Assembly (NCBI GenBank): GCA_002378585.1
Contig: DFSJ01000136.1
Span: 1 to 6,203, forward strand
Reading direction: 5' to 3'
DNA from: Flavobacteriaceae bacterium UBA3440
GTDB lineage: Bacteria; Bacteroidota; Bacteroidia; Flavobacteriales; Flavobacteriaceae
Length of the DNA stretch: 6,203 bases
Shown: in pieces, positions 1 to 4,280 of the stretch
Layout: every line of letters starts with the position of its first letter
How positions within the stretch are numbered: the stretch's first letter is position 1
Made by a program: the position numbers and the translations under genes
Notes under the pieces: generated by a model
What the model was told of the DNA's origin: nothing
The model's input: the letters and a program-made list of their open reading frames with translations, nothing else
Database searches by the model: none

Positions 1-78
1 CCTCAATGGAGCAGCAGAATTGATCAGAGAAGCCATCAATGGTTGATCGGTTTGACTTATCAATTCAACAAAGACTAA
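1..78 (+). CDS. C-terminal end of a probable outer-membrane beta-barrel protein (partial)
   Basis: Reading frame 1 is open from the window edge to a TAA at 76-78, giving 25 residues that end in QWLIGLTYQFNKD. Alternating hydrophobic and polar residues with an aromatic close to the end (LIGLTYQF) are typical of the last beta-strand of outer-membrane barrels, which carries the recognition signal for the BAM assembly machinery; here three residues follow the terminal Phe. The start and most of the gene lie outside the window, so the family (TonB-dependent receptor, porin or other barrel) cannot be decided. Its stop overlaps that of the convergent lipoprotein gene by three bases (TAA at 76-78 against TAG at 75-77). 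The frame being real is an inference from the barrel-like ending and the good fit to the neighbour; a chance open frame of this length is possible. Confidence 0.55.
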   Translation, partial: PQWSSRIDQRSHQWLIGLTYQFNKD

Positions 79-1013
79 TCTTTATCTAGATAGTCGGGAA
101 TACCATCTTTATCGGTATCGGGAAAAGAAATCGTCCCATCGGCATTAATCGTAATTTCATCTTTTGTAGGGATTCCATCCCCATCATCATCGCTGTCTAA
201 ATGATTTGGCGTAGCCACTTGGAAAGACCTGCGTTCAATGGTGTAATCTGTATTGTCGTCGTCGTAAATTCCGTTGCCATTAAGATCTTCCATCCAGGAG
301 GGAATTCCATCATTGTCGTAATCCGTGTCCGGAACAAAATTACCGAGCTCAAGCACAAAAATAAGGTTCTCGTAGGCAGGAATACTTCCTGAAACATTGT
401 TGTAGTAACCTAGTGCTGACGGAATGATAAACATCCCCATACCACTATCTGTGTAGGTAGAAGTACCGTCATCATTAATGCGTACTTGGGTGCCTTTTTT
501 CAACTTGGACACCCCAATACCATATCCTTGAATAGTGAACGGCAAATACTGCCATAAGTACTGAGCAGACGCATCAAAGGTGGTTCCATTAAAACGCATC
601 CCTCGGTACTTGACTAGTGTAGAATCGGCTCTAGTAGGCTGTGGACCTACTCCTTCCCTCAAGGGGATATAATAAATGGTATGCTCTACAGTTTCCCCAT
701 CTTCTAACCCCAAATCTTCAGATTTGAGTGTGACTTTAATAGCCTGTGCTCGTTGAATAAGCGGTGTTCTACCTGCCAGATCTCCAGCCAAGGTGTCTAT
801 TTTTACTTTAAAGTCAAAGTCTACCGCTGGGTTATCAAAGTCGCTGTAATTGTAGGTATGAGTCGCCATAAATGCCTCAATGTCTGCACTGTTGGTTTGA
901 TAAACCTCACCAATGGGCAAAGGAGGGGTAATTTCAACTCCGTTGTCGTCTTTTTTGCATCCGATCAAAAAGAACGTAAACAAGCTGAAAATAAGGGCAT
1001 TTTTAAAATTCAT
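75..1013 (-). CDS. FKBP-type peptidyl-prolyl isomerase lipoprotein with Asp-rich calcium-type repeats
   Basis: 312 residues from the chosen start (MNFKNALIF). Residues 1-19 are a lipoprotein signal peptide: Lys near the start, a hydrophobic stretch rich in Phe and Leu, and lipobox LIGC with Cys19 as the lipidated residue. CKKDD at 19-23 fits the CxK(D/E)2 lipoprotein export signal described for flavobacteria, so the mature protein is probably on the cell surface. Residues about 112-225 resemble an FKBP domain: VKYRGMRFNGTTFDAS matches the opening strands, IPSALGYY the usual IPPxxAYG loop, and IPAYENLIFVLEL the closing strand. Prolyl isomerisation is the family reaction; activity here is inferred. 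The tail holds three Asp-rich segments (about 228-253, 272-286 and 298-311, such as DTDKDGIPDYLD) like thrombospondin type 3 or other calcium-binding repeats. An upstream ATG at 1043 would add ten residues (MYLAAHNLCL) in front of the signal peptide and is less likely. It is transcribed away from the S4 gene across a 68-base gap. Confidence 0.88.
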   Translation of the reverse strand: MNFKNALIFSLFTFFLIGCKKDDNGVEITPPLPIGEVYQTNSADIEAFMATHTYNYSDFDNPAVDFDFKVKIDTLAGDLAGRTPLIQRAQAIKVTLKSEDLGLEDGETVEHTIYYIPLREGVGPQPTRADSTLVKYRGMRFNGTTFDASAQYLWQYLPFTIQGYGIGVSKLKKGTQVRINDDGTSTYTDSGMGMFIIPSALGYYNNVSGSIPAYENLIFVLELGNFVPDTDYDNDGIPSWMEDLNGNGIYDDDNTDYTIERRSFQVATPNHLDSDDDGDGIPTKDEITINADGTISFPDTDKDGIPDYLDKD

Positions 1014-1051
1014 TAGGCATAAATTATGGGCGGCAAGATACAATTTTCCCT

Positions 1052-1059
1052 TATTTTTG
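1052..1059 (+). promoter_or_regulatory. Candidate -7 promoter element for the S4/phosphoribosyltransferase operon
   Basis: TATTTTTG fits the Bacteroidota -7 consensus TAnnTTTG and lies 22 bases before the ATG at 1082, which would give a leader of roughly 15-20 bases. No TTTG or TTG is seen at the expected -33 position about 19 bases upstream, so only half of the consensus is present. The 68-base gap (1014-1081) must also hold the promoter of the divergent lipoprotein gene. On that strand I see only a weak TATCTTG-like match at 1034-1040. Confidence 0.45.
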
Positions 1060-1081
1060 CTTGAGTCATTAACAAAGAATT

Positions 1082-1537
1082 ATGCGGCTAGACAAATATT
1101 TGTGGGCCATGCGGTACTTCAAAACTAGATCACTGGCCACTGAAGCCTTGAAAAAGGGAAAGGCGCGTATCGGGGATCAAATTGCCAAACCTTCAAGAGA
1201 GGTTTTTCCAGGTGATACAATCGCACTGCGAAAAGATCAAGTGGATTATGTCATCGAAGTAATCGGCCTACCCGATTCACGGGTAGGTGCCAAATTACTC
1301 AATCTCTACCGCACTGATCGAACACCTGCAGAAAATCTAGAATTAGCTCGATTAAAACAACTAGCCCAAAACCACTACCGTGAACGAGGGACCGGTAGAC
1401 CCACCAAAAAAGATCGCCGGGCGCTTGATGAATACGCACCTGATTCAGTCACTGATGCGCTTATCGATGAGTTTATTCAAGAAACACCAAAATCAGCGAC
1501 CCCTTTGTTACCTTTAACCGAAAATGATGCGCTATGA
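1082..1537 (+). CDS. hslR: S4-domain RNA-binding protein of the Hsp15 family
   Basis: 151 residues. The N-terminus (MRLDKYLWAMRYFKTRSLAT) is a textbook S4 domain start, and residues 1 to about 62 cover the fold, including the KGKARIGDQIAKPSREVFPGD segment that contacts RNA in this family. The basic motif at about 104-114 (GTGRPTKKDRR) is the conserved C-terminal signature of Hsp15 homologues; E. coli Hsp15 is 133 residues. Hsp15 binds the free 50S ribosomal subunit carrying a nascent chain and helps rescue stalled translation after heat shock. That role is known for E. coli and only inferred here. The tail from about 118 is acidic and polar and is longer than in E. coli. The TGA stop at 1535-1537 overlaps the next ATG by four bases, so the two genes are almost certainly cotranscribed and perhaps translationally coupled. 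The start at 1082 gives the complete S4 domain and follows a candidate promoter. Confidence 0.88.
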   Translation: MRLDKYLWAMRYFKTRSLATEALKKGKARIGDQIAKPSREVFPGDTIALRKDQVDYVIEVIGLPDSRVGAKLLNLYRTDRTPAENLELARLKQLAQNHYRERGTGRPTKKDRRALDEYAPDSVTDALIDEFIQETPKSATPLLPLTENDAL

Positions 1538-2034
1538 AAGACCTTATATTAGGGCATGAAGCCATACAGCACAAAATAAATAGAATAGCCTACCAGATCT
1601 ATGAGTCCAATGTTCATGAAACCAAAATTGTAGTCGCTGGTATTCATGGGGGAGGTTCCTTGTTTGCCGAGAAAATTATTAGCGTATTACAACGCATCAC
1701 CCAAGCAGAGATTTTGACCTGTACGGTAGACATGGACAAAAAGAACCCGCTTTCAAGACCCATCAAAACGAGTATTCCCCTGAAGGAACTAACTAATTGC
1801 TCATTGGTTCTAGTCGATGACGTACTCAATTCAGGTACAACGCTGATTTACGGGGTACATCATTTTCTGCAAATACCTTTAAAAAAACTAAAAACGGCTG
1901 TCCTGGTGAACCGCAACCACAAAAAATTTCCGGTAAAGGCCGACTTCAAAGGAATATCACTTTCCACATCCCTAAATGAACATATTGACGTAGTCTTAGA
2001 CCAAGATCGGGATGCAGTATACCTAAGTCAATAA
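1534..2034 (+). CDS. PyrR-like phosphoribosyltransferase
   Basis: 166 residues with a type I phosphoribosyltransferase fold. The PRPP-binding loop is at 91-104 (LVLVDDVLNSGTTL), with the two adjacent Asp residues (95-96) and the small-residue turn SGTT. An early turn at 36-43 (GIHGGGSL) sits where this family binds pyrophosphate. Residues 126-150 (NRNHKKFPVKADFKG, then STSLNEH) resemble the C-terminal part of PyrR, where DRGHRELPIRPDYVG-type sequence is usual. PyrR is a uracil phosphoribosyltransferase and, in Firmicutes, an RNA-binding attenuator of pyrimidine genes. No pyrimidine gene or attenuator is visible here, so either role is only inferred, and a different base substrate cannot be excluded. 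Its ATG lies inside the stop of the S4 gene (ATGA at 1534-1537), and its last 12 bases overlap the end of the convergent aroK. I leave the symbol blank because PyrR-like is a family statement. Confidence 0.82.
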   Translation: MKDLILGHEAIQHKINRIAYQIYESNVHETKIVVAGIHGGGSLFAEKIISVLQRITQAEILTCTVDMDKKNPLSRPIKTSIPLKELTNCSLVLVDDVLNSGTTLIYGVHHFLQIPLKKLKTAVLVNRNHKKFPVKADFKGISLSTSLNEHIDVVLDQDRDAVYLSQ

Positions 2035-2544
2035 AGTTTGGGACATGATGCGCTCCACGCATTCCTGTGGACTCAGATGATCCACAAGCACGTGTACGGA
2101 TGCTTTTGCATAAAAAGGTAGGCGTTCAAATAAATGTTTGCCGATAAATTCAGGGAGATCTTGATCGGGCAAATGAGCGATTAAAGGCCTAGTGGTCTTT
2201 TCAACCATCAGTCGATCTACGAGCGCTGAAACCGACATTTGCAAATAGACTACATGATCTGATGCCGATAAAATCAATGACATATTATCCCCATAAGCAG
2301 GAGTACCTCCTCCGGTAGACAATACATACGATGTGTTTTGTGAGAGCACTTGTTGCAGCAGTGATTGTTCCAGCTTTCTGAAATAAATAACGCCTTTTTG
2401 CGCAAACAAATCAGTCACTGATAAACCAGATTCAACTTCAATCAAATGATCTAGATCAATAAACGAGACTCCCAAATTGTGAGCAATTAAACGACCTATA
2501 GTGGATTTTCCACTACCCATATAACCGACGAGTACCATCTTCAT
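2023..2544 (-). CDS. aroK: Shikimate kinase
   Basis: 173 residues, the usual length for bacterial shikimate kinases. It phosphorylates the 3-hydroxyl of shikimate with ATP in the pathway to chorismate and the aromatic amino acids, in the cytoplasm. The family's key residues are all visible: Walker A GYMGSGKST at 7-15, the shikimate-binding DLD at 30-32, FRKLE with Arg56 at 55-59, the glycine triplet at 78-80 (STGGG), the lid arginine in TTRPLI (Arg119), and Arg141 in the FERLPFY segment. The start is ATG 2542-2544; a TGA in frame six bases upstream (2548-2550) rules out extension, and only Met3 offers an alternative. A -7 box lies almost on the start codon. It is monocistronic by position: tail-to-tail with the phosphoribosyltransferase gene (12-base overlap, no room for a terminator) and divergent from the tRNA island. 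Confidence 0.95.
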   Translation of the reverse strand: MKMVLVGYMGSGKSTIGRLIAHNLGVSFIDLDHLIEVESGLSVTDLFAQKGVIYFRKLEQSLLQQVLSQNTSYVLSTGGGTPAYGDNMSLILSASDHVVYLQMSVSALVDRLMVEKTTRPLIAHLPDQDLPEFIGKHLFERLPFYAKASVHVLVDHLSPQECVERIMSQTLLT

Positions 2545-2548
2545 GATT

Positions 2549-2556
2549 CAAAAATA
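2549..2556 (-). promoter_or_regulatory. Candidate -7 element directly upstream of aroK
   Basis: Read on the minus strand this is TATTTTTG, a full match to TAnnTTTG, ending five bases before the aroK ATG at 2544. Transcription would start at or within a few bases of the A of the start codon, which would make a leaderless or nearly leaderless mRNA. No clear TTTG is present at the -33 position, so the box may be fortuitous in this A/T-rich stretch. Confidence 0.4.
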
Positions 2557-2616
2557 CAGCAAAACAAGCTGAGAAAATCTTTGAGTAAAAAAAAAGGGTA
2601 TTTATCCAAAAAAGCC

Positions 2617-2646
2617 TTGTATAATCAATATTAGATAGTATATTTG
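2617..2646 (+). promoter_or_regulatory. Bacteroidota-type promoter of the tRNA island
   Basis: TTG at 2617-2619 is followed after exactly 19 bases by TATATTTG at 2639-2646. This is the -33/-7 arrangement recognised by the primary sigma factor of Bacteroidota (TTTG or TTG, about 19 bases, TAnnTTTG). The expected start site is near 2651-2654, giving a leader of about 25 bases before tRNA-Lys. A run of nine A (2587-2595) lies upstream and could act as an UP-like element. The remainder of 2545-2678 shows no coding signal. Confidence 0.75.
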
Positions 2647-2658
2647 CACCCGCTATTA

Positions 2659-2671
2659 ACAACTAAGTTAA
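2659..2671 (+). repeat. Left copy of a short direct repeat flanking tRNA-Lys
   Basis: ACAACTAAGTTAA here recurs as ACAACTAAAGTTAA at 2751-2764, directly after the tRNA-Lys body; the copies differ by one extra A. TTAAC (2656-2660) and GTTAA (2667-2671) can also pair as a five-base stem in the leader. The sequence is A/T-rich and short, so chance is a serious alternative. Confidence 0.5.
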
Positions 2672-2678
2672 TGCGACT

Positions 2679-2751
2679 GACCAGGTAGCTCAGCCGGTAG
2701 AGCATCTCACTTTTAATGAGAGGGTCCTGGGTTCGAATCCCAGCCCGGTCA
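2679..2751 (+). tRNA. tRNA-Lys (anticodon UUU)
   Basis: The 73-base sequence folds as a standard cloverleaf: acceptor GACCAGG with CCCGGTC, D-stem GCTC/GAGC, anticodon stem TCTCA/TGAGA with loop CTTTTAA (anticodon TTT at 2712-2714), T-stem CTGGG/CCCAG with loop TTCGAAT, and discriminator A at 2751. It decodes AAA and AAG. CCA is not encoded (CAA follows), so it must be added by tRNA nucleotidyltransferase. The acceptor stem has one A-C mismatch between positions 5 and 68 (bases 2683 and 2746); all other pairs are canonical. It is first in the island, behind a good promoter and ahead of a terminator hairpin. Confidence 0.97.
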
Positions 2752-2764
2752 CAACTAAAGTTAA
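2751..2764 (+). repeat. Right copy of the short direct repeat flanking tRNA-Lys
   Basis: ACAACTAAAGTTAA is the partner of 2659-2671. It starts at the discriminator base of tRNA-Lys and supplies most of the left arm of the following terminator hairpin, so part of it is functional sequence. Confidence 0.5.
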
Positions 2765-2785
2765 GTTTACCGCTTAACTTTTTTT
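2757..2785 (+). terminator. Intrinsic terminator after tRNA-Lys
   Basis: AAAGTTAAG (2757-2765) pairs perfectly over nine bases with CTTAACTTT (2773-2781) around a seven-base loop. The T run continues to 2785. The stem has only three G/C pairs, so it is weaker than the two other terminators in this window and may let some transcription through to tRNA-Leu. Confidence 0.7.
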
Positions 2786-2810
2786 GTATCTAATACTCTT
2801 GGTTTTTTCT

Positions 2811-2894
2811 GCCCACGTGGAGAAATTGGTAGACTTGCCATCTTGAGGGGGTGGTGTTCGTAAGGACGTGCTGGTTCGAATCCAGTCGTGGGCA
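2811..2894 (+). tRNA. tRNA-Leu (anticodon GAG)
   Basis: 84 bases with the long variable arm of a class II tRNA. The acceptor stem GCCCACG/CGTGGGC is perfect. The D-stem is GAG/CTT with one G-T pair, the anticodon stem is CCATC/GGTGG with loop TTGAGGG (anticodon GAG at 2845-2847), the variable arm pairs GTTC with GGAC, and the T-stem is GCTGG/CCAGT with loop TTCGAAT. The discriminator is A, as leucyl-tRNA synthetase prefers. It decodes CUC and CUU. CCA is not encoded. No convincing promoter lies between the preceding hairpin and this gene; TACTCTTG at 2794-2801 is one base off the -7 consensus but has no -33 partner, so it may depend on read-through from the tRNA-Lys promoter. Confidence 0.97.
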
Positions 2895-2895
2895 C

Positions 2896-2925
2896 AAAGC
2901 CCTTCCCAAAGGAAGGGCTTTTTTT
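2896..2925 (+). terminator. Strong intrinsic terminator after tRNA-Leu
   Basis: AAAGCCCTTCC (2896-2906) pairs perfectly with GGAAGGGCTTT (2911-2921) around the four-base loop CAAA, and the T run continues to 2925. It begins two bases after the tRNA discriminator and closes the tRNA island, so the oxidoreductase gene needs its own promoter. In 2926-2986 I see no full promoter match; TAATTTTC at 2949-2956 is one base off the -7 consensus. Confidence 0.92.
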
Positions 2926-2986
2926 ATCCTCAATGCGGAGTAACCGTTTAATTTTCTAATTTAACTGGATAAACACCCTTAGATCA

Positions 2987-4234
2987 ATGAAAAAATGCGT
3001 GGTGCTCGGTTCAGGAATTCAAGGATTATCTGCCGCATATTACCTTAGTGAAGCGGGACATCAAGTAACCATTATCGACCCACACAAAGAATATCAAGGT
3101 GCTTCTTGGGTCAATGCTGGATACCTAACTCCCAGCCACATCATAACCATAGCCAATCCAAAGACACTAGCTAATGGGATTAAATGGATGTTTCGATCGG
3201 ACAGTCCCTTTTACATGAAACCCAGATGGGAAATCGATTTTATACGTTGGTTATGGGAATTTTATCGATCGGCCACCCCAGAAAAAGTAGGTAACGCCAT
3301 AGGTCCTATTGAAGCCATTAATTTGCTGAGTAAACAGTGTTACGAAAAAATACACCAAGAGTTAACTATCGGCACCTTTCAGTTGGATCAAAGAGGCTTG
3401 TTGATGTTGTACAAAACAACAGCTGCTGAAAAGTCGGAGACAGCTGTAGCGCTCAGGGCACAGTCGGACGGACTCGGAGTTTCCTTTTTAGATCGCCATC
3501 AACTAGAAAAGATCCAGCCTGGAATAAATAAAGAGGTAAAAGGGGCCATTCATTACACCTGTGATGCACATACTACACCGCCAGAAATTATGCGATTACT
3601 CACCCAACACCTGAAAAACAAAGGAGTATCTTGGGTACACGACCCCTTGGATCGCTGGGAGGTCAACCAAGACAGAATTACCGCCATACACACTACGACA
3701 AATACGTACAAGGCGGACTACTTTGTCGTTGCTGCAGGTGTGTGGAGTAAAGACCTACTAAAAAGAGCTGGAATACACCTGAGTTTAGAAGCGGGTAAAG
3801 GGTACAGTATGGATGTACACCGACCTCATCCCATCAAATACCCAGCTATATTGATGGAACCCAAATGTGCCATCACGCCCATGGAGGGTTGGGCTCGCTT
3901 TGCAGGAACTATGGAATTATCTGGGAATAATCACCGTATTCGGCCTGAACGCGTTAAAGCCATTGCTTCAGCCGTAAGCGCTTACTACGACAATTTCGAA
4001 CTCAACACCTCGGAAATGGAACAAGCTCGATGTGGATTAAGACCTGTGAGCCCTGACGGACTCCCGCTTATAGGTCCTACAGAAAAATACCCCAACTTGA
4101 TGGTAGCTACCGGACATGCGATGATGGGATGGAGCCTAGGGCCGGGTACTGGAAAATTAATTCAACAATGTATCGACCAAGAGCCTACCTCCATTGATCT
4201 TACCCCTTTCAATCCCAATCGAACATTTTATTAA
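2987..4234 (+). CDS. FAD-dependent D-amino-acid dehydrogenase-like oxidoreductase
   Basis: 415 residues, close to the usual size of DadA-type enzymes (E. coli DadA 432). An N-terminal Rossmann fold binds FAD: GSGIQG at 8-13 and Asp31 ending the second strand (VTIIDP). ASWVNAGYLTPSH at 39-51 matches the conserved region after it. VVAAGVWS (247-254), CGLRPVSPDGLPLIGP (349-364) and ATGHAMMGWSLGPGTGK (374-390) are the DAO-family C-terminal flavin-contacting motifs. The family oxidatively deaminates D-amino acids to 2-oxo acids and passes electrons to the respiratory chain; relatives oxidise D-hydroxyproline, sarcosine or glycine, and the substrate cannot be read from the sequence. No alanine racemase or hydroxyproline epimerase gene is next to it in the window to settle this, so the symbol is left blank. 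ATG 2987 is the first start after an in-frame TAA about 27 bases upstream and gives the glycine motif at the expected distance. The gene is single, between two terminators. Confidence 0.88.
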   Translation: MKKCVVLGSGIQGLSAAYYLSEAGHQVTIIDPHKEYQGASWVNAGYLTPSHIITIANPKTLANGIKWMFRSDSPFYMKPRWEIDFIRWLWEFYRSATPEKVGNAIGPIEAINLLSKQCYEKIHQELTIGTFQLDQRGLLMLYKTTAAEKSETAVALRAQSDGLGVSFLDRHQLEKIQPGINKEVKGAIHYTCDAHTTPPEIMRLLTQHLKNKGVSWVHDPLDRWEVNQDRITAIHTTTNTYKADYFVVAAGVWSKDLLKRAGIHLSLEAGKGYSMDVHRPHPIKYPAILMEPKCAITPMEGWARFAGTMELSGNNHRIRPERVKAIASAVSAYYDNFELNTSEMEQARCGLRPVSPDGLPLIGPTEKYPNLMVATGHAMMGWSLGPGTGKLIQQCIDQEPTSIDLTPFNPNRTFY

Positions 4235-4238
4235 ACAA

Positions 4239-4259
4239 AAAGGCCCCTTAGGGGCCTTT
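4239..4259. terminator. Bidirectional terminator between the oxidoreductase and aconitase genes
   Basis: AAAGGCCCC (4239-4247) pairs with GGGGCCTTT (4251-4259) around a three-base loop TTA. It starts five bases after the oxidoreductase stop and lies 22 bases beyond the aconitase stop. Read on the minus strand the hairpin runs into five T (TTTTTG), and on the plus strand into TTTATATA, so it can end both convergent transcripts, with the better T run serving aconitase. Confidence 0.85.
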
Positions 4260-4280
4260 ATATAGGAACGAAGCTTCCGA

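Noticed and set aside
177..330. CAT-rich, repeat-looking DNA (catcatcatc, tcgtcgtcg)
   Set aside because: This is explained by codons for the Asp-rich repeats on the minus strand and is not an independent DNA repeat or CRISPR array.
1014..1043. Longer start for the FKBP lipoprotein at the ATG complementary to 1041-1043
   Set aside because: It would put ten residues (MYLAAHNLCL) before an already complete lipoprotein signal peptide; the second Met gives the usual short N-region followed by the hydrophobic stretch and lipobox.
753..1128. Plus-strand open frames opposite the N-terminal part of the FKBP gene and across the divergent gap
   Set aside because: They have no recognisable domain, lie antisense to a well-supported lipoprotein gene or out of frame with the S4 gene, and look like by-products of those coding regions.
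2679..2925. tRNA genes as attachment sites of an integrated element
   Set aside because: No integrase gene is present and no second copy of a tRNA 3' end is found in the window; the downstream gene is an ordinary metabolic gene behind a terminator.
2926..2986. Riboswitch or attenuator before the oxidoreductase gene
   Set aside because: Only about 60 bases lie between the tRNA terminator and the start codon, with no convincing stem or known riboswitch core.
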